Position numbers and translations under genes: made by a program
The notes under the pieces: generated by a model
Told to the model about the DNA's origin: nothing
Databases searched by the model: none
The model's input: only the letters and a program-made list of their open reading frames with translations
Part shown: piece by piece, positions 28,171-37,076 of the stretch
Layout of the letters: each line of letters begins with the position of its first letter
Position numbering within the stretch: position 1 is the first letter of the stretch
DNA from: Olleya sp. Bg11-27
GTDB taxonomy: Bacteria > Bacteroidota > Bacteroidia > Flavobacteriales > Flavobacteriaceae
DNA: 64,000 nucleotides
NCBI RefSeq assembly: GCF_002831645.1
Contig: NZ_CP025117.1
Location: 4,045,001-4,109,000 of the forward strand
Reading direction: 5' to 3'

Positions 28171-28857
28171 ATGTCAGACACTGTTTTAGAATTAAAAAAT
28201 GTTTCAATTTTTCAAGGCGAAAGCTTAGTACTTTCTGATGTAAATCTAGAAATGAAAAAAGGTGATTTTATTTATCTTATTGGTAAAACGGGGTCTGGAA
28301 AAAGTAGTTTTATGAAAACGCTTTATGGCGATTTAAAATTAACCAAAGGCGAAGGTCATATTGTTGATTTTGACTTACTAAAATTAAAAGAAAAAGAGAT
28401 TCCTTTTTTACGTCGAAAGCTGGGTATTGTCTTTCAAGACTTTAAACTACTTACAGATCGTACCATAAATGACAATTTACTATTTGTTTTAAAAGCGACC
28501 GGTTGGAAAGACAAAGTAAAAATGAATGAACGCGTTGCTTCTGTATTAGACAAAGTAGCTATGAAAACTAAAGGTTTTAAATTCCCGCATGAATTATCCG
28601 GAGGAGAGCAACAACGTATTGCTATTGCTCGCGCCTTATTAAATGACCCTGAACTTATATTAGCTGATGAGCCAACAGGAAATCTAGATCCGCAAACAAG
28701 TATCGAGGTTATGGAAGTACTGTTAGAAATAAATAAAAATGGGAACACTATTTTAATGGCGACTCATGATTATGCTCTACTTTTAAAATACCCAAGTAAA
28801 ACACTAAAATGCGACGATAATAAAGTCTTTGAAGTCGTACAACGTAAAGTTAATTAA
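28171..28857 (+). CDS. ftsE: cell division ATP-binding protein FtsE
   Basis: 228 residues. Walker A is GKTGSGKSS (38-46), the ABC signature LSGGEQQRIAIARALL, Walker B LILADEPTGNLD, and the switch His in ATHDYALL. RRKLGIVFQDFKLL at the Q-loop is the FtsE hallmark. FtsE with FtsX regulates peptidoglycan hydrolases at the septum. FtsX is not beside it here, as is usual in many Flavobacteriia. The next gene begins 10 bp after the stop. Confidence 0.9.
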   Translation: MSDTVLELKNVSIFQGESLVLSDVNLEMKKGDFIYLIGKTGSGKSSFMKTLYGDLKLTKGEGHIVDFDLLKLKEKEIPFLRRKLGIVFQDFKLLTDRTINDNLLFVLKATGWKDKVKMNERVASVLDKVAMKTKGFKFPHELSGGEQQRIAIARALLNDPELILADEPTGNLDPQTSIEVMEVLLEINKNGNTILMATHDYALLLKYPSKTLKCDDNKVFEVVQRKVN

Positions 28858-28867
28858 ATCTCGTTAT

Positions 28868-29758
28868 ATGCTTTCTGTTTTAATACCGACTTATAATTAT
28901 GACGTTACTAATTTGGTTAACAGTCTGCACCAACAACTTATAACTTCTAAAATCCCATTTGAAATTTTAGTGTTTGATGATGGCTCAAATTCGGAATTAA
29001 ACACAAAAAACGACAAGCTAAACGCACTCTCTTCTACCACCTTTAAAAGTCTTATAAAAAATGTTGGTTTAAGTAATAATCGAAATCTTTTAGCGGAAGC
29101 TTCCCAATTTGATTACCTCCTATTTATTGACGGGGATTCCTTAATTATATCAGACCATTATATTACCAATTACCTTAACTCGATAACTCCAGAATTTGCT
29201 ATAATATATGGTGGACGTATCCATCCCGAAGAAGTGCCTAATAATAGACGCCTACGATGGAAATACGGAAAACAAAGAGAGGATTTAACTGCAAAACAAA
29301 GAGCACAATATCCTTACAAATGCATCTTTTGTAATAACACGTTAATGAGCAAGACGGTTTTTAATAATATCGGTTTTGAAAAAACATTAAACCAATACGG
29401 TCATGAAGACACTTTATTTGCCTATCAAGCTAGTTTATTAAACATCGCTATATTACATATCAATAATCCTATTCTACATGGAGATGTCGATTTTAATGAT
29501 GTGTTTTTAGGCAAAACAAAAAAAGGCCTTCAAAACTTAAATTACATTTACAAATCAGGATTTATACCTATCACCTTTATTCCGTTTTTGGATTATTTTA
29601 CAACGCTAAAAAAGCTTAGACTCAATTATGTGTTAGCCTTTTTATATTATTTAATTAATCCAATAGCCCAATACATTTTGAAAACAAAACAGACTTCTCT
29701 TTATTTATTTGATTTATTTAGAATTAGCTACTTTTGTCATATTAACCTCAAACCATGA
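28868..29758 (+). CDS. family 2 glycosyltransferase
   Basis: 296 residues of GT-A fold. LSVLIPTYNYDVTNLVNSL opens the Rossmann part, FDDGSNSE is the first nucleotide-sugar acidic motif and FIDGDSL the metal-binding DxD-type motif. Its C-terminal part is followed by hydrophobic helices. The ATG at 28868 is used; an in-frame ATG at 28829 lies inside ftsE and would add 13 unrelated residues. It overlaps the next glycosyltransferase by 4 bp, so the two are coupled. The acceptor is unknown, but the locus is for a surface glycan. Confidence 0.87.
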   Translation: MLSVLIPTYNYDVTNLVNSLHQQLITSKIPFEILVFDDGSNSELNTKNDKLNALSSTTFKSLIKNVGLSNNRNLLAEASQFDYLLFIDGDSLIISDHYITNYLNSITPEFAIIYGGRIHPEEVPNNRRLRWKYGKQREDLTAKQRAQYPYKCIFCNNTLMSKTVFNNIGFEKTLNQYGHEDTLFAYQASLLNIAILHINNPILHGDVDFNDVFLGKTKKGLQNLNYIYKSGFIPITFIPFLDYFTTLKKLRLNYVLAFLYYLINPIAQYILKTKQTSLYLFDLFRISYFCHINLKP

Positions 29759-30693
29759 GTCCTTTTTTTTCTATTGTCATACCGCTTTATAACAAAGAGA
29801 GCTATATTTCTACAACTCTAAATACGGTCTTAAATCAGTCATTTCAGGATTTTGAAATTGTAATAGTTAATGACGGTTCAACGGATCAGAGCGTATCTGT
29901 TATAAACACTTTTACTGATAAAAGGATACAACTTATTCATCAACAAAACAAAGGTGTTTCTGTTGCCCGTAATACTGCTATAAAATCTTCAACAGGAACC
30001 TATATAGCAACTTTAGACGGGGATGATCTATGGAAAGAGAACCATCTTGAAGAGTTAAAAAAATGCATTATGCTTTTTAAAAATGCAGTCCTATATTGTA
30101 ATAATTATGAAATTAAGCGACACGACGGATTTGTGACAGCAGCAAAATTTAATTTCGATTACAATTCAGAATGCCTAATCGTTCCTGATTTTTTTGAAGC
30201 TAATATTATAAACTACATTCCGCATTCATCTTCTGTTGCTTTCAAAAAAGACATTTTTTTCAAAATTGGAGCCTATAATACTCAATTGCATACTGGTCAA
30301 GATATTGATTTATGGATTCGATTTGGTTTACACGGTGTTATTGCATTCAACCCAACAATTACGATGCTTTACAATTTTTTTGACCCGAATAGTTTATCAA
30401 ACAGCAAGCTAAATGATAATAGATTACTCCTAATCAACAATTATGTAAATGAAGAGCACTCTAACCCGTCTTTAAAGCGCTATATGGATATCAAACGTTA
30501 TGCTTTAGCAATTAGATATAAGTTTAATAATGAAGATAATAAAGCAACGTTATTAATTAAAGCTATTACTATTGATAACCTTAATTTGAAACAGCGCTTG
30601 ATATTATATTGCCCTAAATTTGCTTTAATAGCAATGAAAAAATTTCAAGATTTTCTAATCAGAAAAAACATATATTTATCTGCTTTTAAGTAA
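29755..30693 (+). CDS. family 2 glycosyltransferase
   Basis: 312 residues. FFSIVIPLYNKESYISTTLN starts the fold, IVNDGSTDQS is the first acidic motif and TLDGDDLW the DxD motif. GQDIDLWIRFG holds the catalytic-base region. It follows the previous glycosyltransferase with an ATGA overlap. Its stop overlaps the end of the convergent fdtA-like gene by 18 bp. Confidence 0.88.
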   Translation: MSPFFSIVIPLYNKESYISTTLNTVLNQSFQDFEIVIVNDGSTDQSVSVINTFTDKRIQLIHQQNKGVSVARNTAIKSSTGTYIATLDGDDLWKENHLEELKKCIMLFKNAVLYCNNYEIKRHDGFVTAAKFNFDYNSECLIVPDFFEANIINYIPHSSSVAFKKDIFFKIGAYNTQLHTGQDIDLWIRFGLHGVIAFNPTITMLYNFFDPNSLSNSKLNDNRLLLINNYVNEEHSNPSLKRYMDIKRYALAIRYKFNNEDNKATLLIKAITIDNLNLKQRLILYCPKFALIAMKKFQDFLIRKNIYLSAFK

Positions 30694-31083
30694 TCTAAAC
30701 TCCTCATAATCTCTAATATAGTCTGTTTCATCATAAACATCCGAAGCTAAGACTAAACAAACAGCACCAGAAGAAAAATTTTCAAGTTCCCTCCAGATTC
30801 CAGACACAATCAACAAGCCTTTATTAGGCTTATTAAGCATTATTTTTTTTTCATCATTACCGTCTTTTACAATAACATCAAAACTGCCACTTAACGGGAT
30901 CAAAAATTGACGCAAACCTTTATGTGCATGCCCACCTCTATAAGCGTCACTTGGTATGTCGTATAAATAATAGACACGTTTTATATCAAAAGGAATAACT
31001 TCTTTTTCTATAACTGCCAAAATACCACGTTCATCATGGACTTTAGGAATCTCGATTAAATTAACGTTATCTATTGTATTCAT
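30676..31083 (-). CDS. fdtA: FdtA/QdtA-type dTDP-4-keto-6-deoxyhexose 3,4-ketoisomerase
   Basis: 135 residues of cupin fold (WxcM-like C-terminal family). PKVHDERGILAVIE, RVYYLYDIPSDAYRGGHAHK (the histidines of the active-site region) and the closing YIRDYEEF are typical. The family isomerises dTDP-4-keto-6-deoxyglucose to the 3-keto sugar on the way to dTDP-3-amino-3,6-dideoxyhexoses. The aminotransferase partner (FdtB-like) lies 3.6 kb away on the same strand. FdtA and QdtA differ in the C4 configuration of the product and cannot be separated by eye. Confidence 0.82.
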   Translation of the reverse strand: MNTIDNVNLIEIPKVHDERGILAVIEKEVIPFDIKRVYYLYDIPSDAYRGGHAHKGLRQFLIPLSGSFDVIVKDGNDEKKIMLNKPNKGLLIVSGIWRELENFSSGAVCLVLASDVYDETDYIRDYEEFRLLKSR

Positions 31084-31092
31084 TTTATTATT

Positions 31093-32184
31093 TTAATTTA
31101 AAATGGCTTCCCATTTTTGAACAATATTAGCTTCCGAAAAACTAACAACACTACTTATTGAATTATTTTTACAATTCAAATACAATTCTTTATTTTCATA
31201 AAGTCTACTGATCGCATCTGCTAATTTTTTTGGATTATGATTTTCTACTAGAATCCCATTACAGCCATTCTTAATGATTTCATTTGGTCCAGATTTACAA
31301 TCAACTGAAACTACTGGCACACCAAGAGATAGAGACTCCAAAATACTTCTTGGAAACCCCTCATATCTACTCGTAAGCACTGTAAATAAAGCATGAGTTA
31401 TCACATCTTGAGGGTTTACTAAATATGGCAGAAACTCAATGTTGTTGGATAATCCATAATCTTCCGCCTTAAGCTTTAATTTCTCTAAATCTGGCCCCTC
31501 ACCCAAAATCTTAAGTTTAACTCCTTTTTCTGGTAGTGATGAACCAGCGTACCCTTCAATTAGAAGAGAAACATTTTTATGTTCATCATCTAATCGCCCA
31601 AAGAACAGGATATACTCTTTTAAAGAATCATTCTCCACTTCCTTAATAACATCACTTCTTTTATCTACCGGATTATGAATCGCTATTGCATTACTAAACC
31701 CGTACTCTTCCATCAACCTTTCATAAATACCTTTAGAAACCCCTACCATTTTATAAGCATTTCCGTACAAAATTTTACTAAGAAATTTATTTGAGTTTAT
31801 ATACAGATTCACCTTAAAATTACGAACACAATAAATTGTTTGTCTTGGGGTGTATAAAAACTTAGAAATTATAAATTCTTTTACAAATCCTATGCGTGTT
31901 CTATTATCAATAACGTAATCAAAATTATATTGTTTTAAATAGGAATTAAAAACTCGTAATCTGTGCCACCTTCCAAAAACAGAATCATCTTTATCTTTAA
32001 GCAATCCTAAATTTAATAATTCACCTTTGTATGGGAAATCAATATTATTTAAAACACTGACCACATGAACATCAAAACCTGCATCGTAAAGCATTATAGA
32101 TAATAAGCCTGAAGAACGTTCTGCTCCTCCTCCTGCCAAGGAAGACACAACGATACAAACTTTTTTATTATTCCTTTTTATCAT
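31093..32184 (-). CDS. GT-B glycosyltransferase, family 4 type
   Basis: 363 residues. VSSLAGGGAERSS is the N-terminal nucleotide of a GT4 enzyme. ILFFGRLDDEHKNVSLLIEG starts the C-terminal Rossmann domain, and SRYEGFPRSILESLSLGVPVV is the E-x7-E donor-binding motif. It retains the linkage anomer if it follows the family rule. It ends 9 bp before the fdtA start, on the same strand. Confidence 0.88.
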   Translation of the reverse strand: MIKRNNKKVCIVVSSLAGGGAERSSGLLSIMLYDAGFDVHVVSVLNNIDFPYKGELLNLGLLKDKDDSVFGRWHRLRVFNSYLKQYNFDYVIDNRTRIGFVKEFIISKFLYTPRQTIYCVRNFKVNLYINSNKFLSKILYGNAYKMVGVSKGIYERLMEEYGFSNAIAIHNPVDKRSDVIKEVENDSLKEYILFFGRLDDEHKNVSLLIEGYAGSSLPEKGVKLKILGEGPDLEKLKLKAEDYGLSNNIEFLPYLVNPQDVITHALFTVLTSRYEGFPRSILESLSLGVPVVSVDCKSGPNEIIKNGCNGILVENHNPKKLADAISRLYENKELYLNCKNNSISSVVSFSEANIVQKWEAILN

Positions 32185-32191
32185 TTACGAG

Positions 32192-32199
32192 TATCTTTG
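32192..32199 (+). promoter_or_regulatory. -7 box for the glycosyltransferase at 32220
   Basis: TATCTTTG matches TAnnTTTG, 20 bp before the ATG at 32220. Confidence 0.5.
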
Positions 32200-32219
32200 A
32201 GACAAATATAACTATATAA

Positions 32220-33359
32220 ATGAAAATATTATTAATCGGAGAGTACAGCAGATTGCATAATTCTTTAAAGGAAGGTTTAATAAAATTTGGGCATGAGGTT
32301 ACAATAGTAGGCTCAGGAGATGGCTTTAAGGATTATCCGGTGGATATTAAAATTAATTCTAAAATATCAAAATACTCTTCCTTAAGATTTATTAGTAAAG
32401 TACTTATTAGAACACTAAGAATAAACATCATAAAACTTGAGAATTATTATAACTTCAATTCCATATTGCCTCAATTAAAAAATTATGATGTTGTACAATT
32501 AATAAATGAAAGTGTATTGAAAAGTTATTCTAATTTAGAGATACGATTTTTAAAAAAGTTAACAAAACAAAATCACAAGCTTTTTCTTTTGTCATGTGGC
32601 ACAGACTACTTAAGTGTGAAATACGCAAATGACAAGAAGTTAAAATACTCTAATCTAACACCTTATCACGAAAATGATTTAAAAAAAGAATATAAGTTTG
32701 TTATGCAACGTTTAAGTCCGTCACATTATAAATTACATTCTTTTATTTTTAATATAACAAATGGAGTTATCGCTTCAGATATAGATTATCATATGCCTTT
32801 ATTAAATCATCCAAAATATTTAAATATTATCCCTAATGCCATCAATACAGATAACATCACTTATTCTCCTTTACTAATAAAGGACACAATACATATTTTT
32901 CATGGAATTAATAGTTCCAATACCATAAAAAAAGGAGGCGACATTTTTGAAAAAGCTTTAAAAATTATTGCCAATAAATATCAAGATAAAGTTTCAATAA
33001 AAACCACTTATGATATTCCATATAATGAATACATTAAAATTTATAATGATGCTCACATATTAATGGATCAAGTATACTCCTATGACCAAGGCTATAATGC
33101 ATTAGAAGCTATGGCAAAAGGAAAAGTTGTGTTTACTGGCGCAGAGCAAGAATGGTTAGATTATTACAGTTTAAAAGAGGATACTATTGCTATAAACGCA
33201 CTTCCCAATGTCGACTATCTTGTAGAAAAATTAGAATGGCTTATTCTAAACCCCGAAAAAATTATTGAAATTTCAAAAAATGCTAGAGCATTTATAGAAA
33301 AAGAACATCACTACAAAAACATTGCCGAACAGTATTTAAAAACATGGAAAGACGCCTAA
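32220..33359 (+). CDS. glycosyltransferase, GT-B family
   Basis: 379 residues. MKILLIGEYSRLHNSLKEGL is a Rossmann-type start. The second domain begins near IHIFHGINSSNTIKKGGDIF and has the donor region DQGYNALEAMAKGKVVF, a variant of the GT4 E-x7-E motif. It is the only plus-strand gene among minus-strand polysaccharide genes here, with its own promoter box. The specific linkage is unknown. Confidence 0.83.
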   Translation: MKILLIGEYSRLHNSLKEGLIKFGHEVTIVGSGDGFKDYPVDIKINSKISKYSSLRFISKVLIRTLRINIIKLENYYNFNSILPQLKNYDVVQLINESVLKSYSNLEIRFLKKLTKQNHKLFLLSCGTDYLSVKYANDKKLKYSNLTPYHENDLKKEYKFVMQRLSPSHYKLHSFIFNITNGVIASDIDYHMPLLNHPKYLNIIPNAINTDNITYSPLLIKDTIHIFHGINSSNTIKKGGDIFEKALKIIANKYQDKVSIKTTYDIPYNEYIKIYNDAHILMDQVYSYDQGYNALEAMAKGKVVFTGAEQEWLDYYSLKEDTIAINALPNVDYLVEKLEWLILNPEKIIEISKNARAFIEKEHHYKNIAEQYLKTWKDA

Positions 33360-33360
33360 T

Positions 33361-34668
33361 TTAGCGCTCTTCAGTTTTTTCTGGAATAACACCAAACAAT
33401 GAAGAATAAAATATCAATAAGATAATAGCGTAGTACATAACATTAGTAACAAAATACGCCATGTTTGCCCCTACAACTCCAAACTCATCTATTAATATTT
33501 TACTAGTAAAATATAACGTTACTACAGAAAAAGCCTCAGTAACAATATAGTGCCAGAACATTCGCTTTGCAAGAAACTGATAAGCGATTACTACAGACAG
33601 CACTTTAATAAAATCACCCAATAATTGCCAGAAGAATAATTCTTCAACAGGAACAAATTCGTCAGTCAAAACAACTTGAACAATAAAATGTCTTAAAAAG
33701 TAAATGGCAATTAATCCAACAGCAAAAACGGGAATAATAGACTTATAAAATCCAAAAACCTCTTTTCTAAAATCCTTTATATTATCAATCTCAGAAAATC
33801 TTGGTAAAATATACATCGTTAAAAGTGTGGTTACAAATAGCAAATAATACTTTGATATTCGATTCATCGCTTCCCAAAAACCAGCTTCTTTTAGCCCCAC
33901 ATTATCAATAATATAGCTTCTAATTAATATCGCGATTAATGGTAGAATTATTGCTGAAAACAAAGCCATACCAGAATAAGAACTTAGTTTTCGGGCAAAA
34001 CTCAAACTAAAGTTACTCGCTTTTATTAATGGGATAAAATTTCTTCTATTAATGATCCCTACTACAGTAATTAAAAATATCAGTGATTCTGCCACAACTA
34101 CCGCTATTAAAGCGCCATCAATCTGCTCTTGCCAAATTAATAATATGGTGATAATCGCTCCCAAAATTTGACCAAAAATATTAAAGACAATCAAATATTT
34201 ATATTTGGCAAATCCATTGAGAATGGAAAATGAAAACATATTTAATGCGTAAAACGGAAGCGCTACTGCAAAAACCTGAATGATATAAGCATAATTATCA
34301 TACTCTTTGAATATTAAATCATTAATATAATCTGCTTTAAAATATACCAAAAATGACATCAACAATGTTGATATAAAGCCTAAGTAAAATACTGTAGATA
34401 AAATTTTACTAAGCTGAACAGTATCTTTTTTGAATTGCGCGATATATTTAACGACCCCTTTATACAATCCAAGTATAGATATAGATTGTATTGAACCTAC
34501 AAAATTCCTTAAATTTCCAACTAATGCCATCCCTTCTGAACCAATAAAAATCGCTATGACTTTTGAAGTTAAAAAGCCCGCAATTATTTTCACAATAACA
34601 GACACAGAGTTAAGTGAAGCCACTTTAACTAAGACATTAGTATTTATATAATCTAGAACTTTTTTCAA
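33361..34668 (-). CDS. polysaccharide flippase, Wzx-like
   Basis: 435 residues with about twelve transmembrane helices spread from residue 15 to 425 (for example ALVGNLRNFVGSIQSISILGLY near the N-terminus). It matches the MATE/PST flippase family that moves lipid-linked sugar repeat units across the inner membrane. Its position between fdtB and glycosyltransferase genes supports an O-antigen or capsule repeat unit. The next gene upstream on the same strand, fdtB, ends exactly where it starts. Confidence 0.85.
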   Translation of the reverse strand: MKKVLDYINTNVLVKVASLNSVSVIVKIIAGFLTSKVIAIFIGSEGMALVGNLRNFVGSIQSISILGLYKGVVKYIAQFKKDTVQLSKILSTVFYLGFISTLLMSFLVYFKADYINDLIFKEYDNYAYIIQVFAVALPFYALNMFSFSILNGFAKYKYLIVFNIFGQILGAIITILLIWQEQIDGALIAVVVAESLIFLITVVGIINRRNFIPLIKASNFSLSFARKLSSYSGMALFSAIILPLIAILIRSYIIDNVGLKEAGFWEAMNRISKYYLLFVTTLLTMYILPRFSEIDNIKDFRKEVFGFYKSIIPVFAVGLIAIYFLRHFIVQVVLTDEFVPVEELFFWQLLGDFIKVLSVVIAYQFLAKRMFWHYIVTEAFSVVTLYFTSKILIDEFGVVGANMAYFVTNVMYYAIILLIFYSSLFGVIPEKTEER

Positions 34669-35772
34669 TTAGTAATCATTAAGGGTTTTAATTACTGACG
34701 TCACCTCTAAATCAGTCATTATAGGACTAATAGGTAAACTCACGCAAGTGTCGTGAATTTTTTCTGTTATTGGAAATTTTAAAACATTAAATCGTTTAAG
34801 TGCTTTTTGTTTATGTGGTGGAATTGGATAATGAATAGCAGGCTGTATATTATGCGCTTTTAAATACTGAATAAAATGATCGCGATTATCTACCATAACA
34901 ACAAATAGGTGAAACACATGATTACGCAAACCATTACACTTGGGTAATTTAATCCTTGGGTTTTTTACTTCTAACAAATAGCGTTTTGCAATAGCTACAC
35001 GCTCTGCATTATCCGCATCCAAAAATTTAAGCTTAACATTTAAAAACAACGCTTGAATTTCGTCCAATCTATTATTTACACCCAATACATCGTTTATATA
35101 TTTAGATGCTGTTCCGTAATTTCTTAATTTAAAAATAACATCAGCTAATGCTTTATTATTAGTAGTGACCGCTCCTGCATCTCCTAAAGCGCCTAAGTTT
35201 TTACTTGGATAAAAACTAAAAGCTGCTGCATCGCATAAGTTCCCAGATCGTTTTGATGTTAGACTATCAATAGCACCTGTGGATTGTGCAGCATCCTCAA
35301 CAACTAATAACCGATTACGCTTGGCTAACGCATTGATTTCAGAAACATCACACAATTGCCCATATAAATGAACAATCAATATCGCTTTAGTATTTCCGGA
35401 AATATGTTTTTCAATTTCTGATGCCTCTATATTAAAGCTATCCATATTAGGTTCAATTAAAATAGGCTTTAAGCCCACTTCCATAATAGCCAATATAGAT
35501 GCAATAAATGTATTAGCAGGCACAACAACTTCATCTCCCTTTTGCAATACACCCAATTCTAAATAACCTTTAAAGATTAAGATTAAAGCATCAAAACCAT
35601 TACTGACACCAATACAATATTTGGTTCCACAATACTTAGCATAGTTAGATTCAAAAGCGGTTACACCTTGACCTAAAACATAAACTCCAGAATTTAAAAA
35701 TGCATTGAACTCCGTTTTGAATTCTGACTCAAAACGTGCATTAATTTTTGGTAGGTCTAAAAACTTTATCAT
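34669..35772 (-). CDS. fdtB: DegT/DnrJ/EryC1/StrS aminotransferase, FdtB-like
   Basis: 367 residues. LARF-like start, GVSNGFDALILIF as the substrate/PLP pocket, VEDAAQSTGA with the PLP-ring Asp, and SFYPSKNLGALGDAGAV with the PLP lysine. Together with the FdtA-like ketoisomerase it would make dTDP-3-amino-3,6-dideoxyhexose (Fuc3N or Qui3N). An FdtC-type acetyltransferase of left-handed beta-helix fold is not seen. The upstream FemAB/GNAT-like gene overlaps it by 4 bp and could acylate the sugar, which is inference. Confidence 0.85.
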   Translation of the reverse strand: MIKFLDLPKINARFESEFKTEFNAFLNSGVYVLGQGVTAFESNYAKYCGTKYCIGVSNGFDALILIFKGYLELGVLQKGDEVVVPANTFIASILAIMEVGLKPILIEPNMDSFNIEASEIEKHISGNTKAILIVHLYGQLCDVSEINALAKRNRLLVVEDAAQSTGAIDSLTSKRSGNLCDAAAFSFYPSKNLGALGDAGAVTTNNKALADVIFKLRNYGTASKYINDVLGVNNRLDEIQALFLNVKLKFLDADNAERVAIAKRYLLEVKNPRIKLPKCNGLRNHVFHLFVVMVDNRDHFIQYLKAHNIQPAIHYPIPPHKQKALKRFNVLKFPITEKIHDTCVSLPISPIMTDLEVTSVIKTLNDY

Positions 35773-36740
35773 ATCAATACCGTATCTAAAATTTTATAAC
35801 TGCTAGTATCCACCGTATAAAAATCTTGTATTACTGTTCTTGCTCCAAAACCTTCTTTCCAATATTGTAAACCTTGATTAACTTGTCTTCCGTTATTGAT
35901 ATTAGACACTCCAAAATCAAAAAATCGTTTATTATTAAATACAGACGTAATTAAATGATGATGTAAAAAATCTAAACTACCTAATTCGTTTTTTTTGGTA
36001 TTACCCGATATATACTGGGAATGCGCCACGTATTTACTTTCAAAAATTGTAGTCCCAGCAATTATCTGATTATTATGATAGACATTAAACTGACGTATTT
36101 GTTTCCCGAAATTGGTATTTAATGCTGTTATTTCTGCTAAACTATGGACCGGTTTCACATTATGCTTCTCATTTAAATTAGGTTCTAATACGGTAGACCA
36201 AAAAGATTCAAAACTATCTTCTTCTTTAATAAGCAAACCATGTTTTTTTCCTCGTTTAACGCCTTCTAACCTGTTTTTAGAAAATCTCAAGGCATGTCTG
36301 TAATCAATTACAGATAAAGCATCACGTCTATTTAGTTTTGCTTCGAGTAAAAACATGATATAAGACTGTTCATCATTTGGCAATGCACTATAAATAGAGG
36401 GCAACAATTTTAATTGCAATTCTTTGACTTGAGCATCGTTCAAATATTTTAAAAGTGCTCTGAAAATTAATAAAACGATATTCAATTTTAAATTTTCTTT
36501 AAACACTAAGCCACCATACGTCAACCCTTGATGAGAGTAAACACGATCCTCAACGATATTTGCTGGTAGTATTGCAACAAGTCTTTCACCTTTAAACACA
36601 AGTAATGAGAAATCATTAAATCTATCCTTATGGTACTCCATAAAATTTCGATTAAATAAAAACGTTGCATTCTTGGATGCGACAATAAAATCGTTCCAAA
36701 TGTTAAAATATTCGGGGTTATATGTTTGAATTGAAAAAAT
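35769..36740 (-). CDS. FemAB/GNAT-like acyltransferase, start codon unclear
   Basis: The ATG-initiated part (35769-36641) is 290 residues with a FemAB-like double-GNAT look: LVAILPANI and GGLVF in the first half, and GTTIFESKYVAHSQYISGN, SLDFLHHHLI and FDFGVSN in the second. The frame is open further upstream to a TAA at 36753-36755. Translation of that extension (IQTYNPEYFNIWNDF, then ATFLFNRNF leading into MEYHKDRF) continues the family's expected N-terminus. Yet no ATG, GTG or TTG occurs in it, so the start may be a rare ATT near 36740 or 36743, or the 5' end has been damaged. The gene overlaps fdtB by 4 bp. It probably acylates an amino sugar of the surface glycan. Confidence 0.65.
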   Translation of the reverse strand: MFSIQTYNPEYFNIWNDFIVASKNATFLFNRNFMEYHKDRFNDFSLLVFKGERLVAILPANIVEDRVYSHQGLTYGGLVFKENLKLNIVLLIFRALLKYLNDAQVKELQLKLLPSIYSALPNDEQSYIMFLLEAKLNRRDALSVIDYRHALRFSKNRLEGVKRGKKHGLLIKEEDSFESFWSTVLEPNLNEKHNVKPVHSLAEITALNTNFGKQIRQFNVYHNNQIIAGTTIFESKYVAHSQYISGNTKKNELGSLDFLHHHLITSVFNNKRFFDFGVSNINNGRQVNQGLQYWKEGFGARTVIQDFYTVDTSSYKILDTVLI

Positions 36741-36797
36741 AATATTACAATTTTAGGCCAGCCTAAATTACTAATTAAAAAAGCAATTGTAGTACAT

Positions 36798-36899
36798 TTA
36801 TTTAGATAATGGCTCAAAAACAATTTCTCCTTGGTTATCAATAAATTTATAGACGCCAAACGGAGCTCCTTGATTGATACTAATATAATTACTATCGTC
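36798..36899 (-). pseudogene. possible 3' remnant of a deleted gene
   Basis: On the minus strand about 33 codons read like real protein (NYISINQGAPFGVYKFIDN, then QGEIVFEPLSK) and end in TAA at 36798-36800. A TAG sits directly in front and no start codon is present. The transcript terminator at 36911-36949 follows immediately upstream. It may be the tail of a gene removed in the rearrangement that also left the FemAB-like gene without a start. Short length makes this uncertain. Confidence 0.3.
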
Positions 36900-36910
36900 C
36901 TAAAAATAAT

Positions 36911-36949
36911 CCAAAAAACTCCTGTTTTTACTTAAATACGAAAACAGGA
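36911..36949 (-). terminator. terminator after the PnuC-like/typA block
   Basis: On the minus strand CCTGTTTT pairs with AAAACAGG around a 12-nt loop, followed by AGTTTTTT. Confidence 0.6.
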
Positions 36950-37076
36950 TTATAAAAAAATTAACTGATGTTTTAAATTTAATATCAAAGTCTAGAGGCC
37001 TACCATTGCATTTAATCGCTGAAATGTAGGTATAAATAGAATATATTGTAATTATTAAATCAAAGAAGCTTTAACC

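Noticed and set aside
36521-36859. 112-codon minus-strand ORF across the FemAB start
   Set aside because: It overlaps the true acyltransferase frame and its residues do not form a recognisable protein; the other frame continues the family N-terminus.
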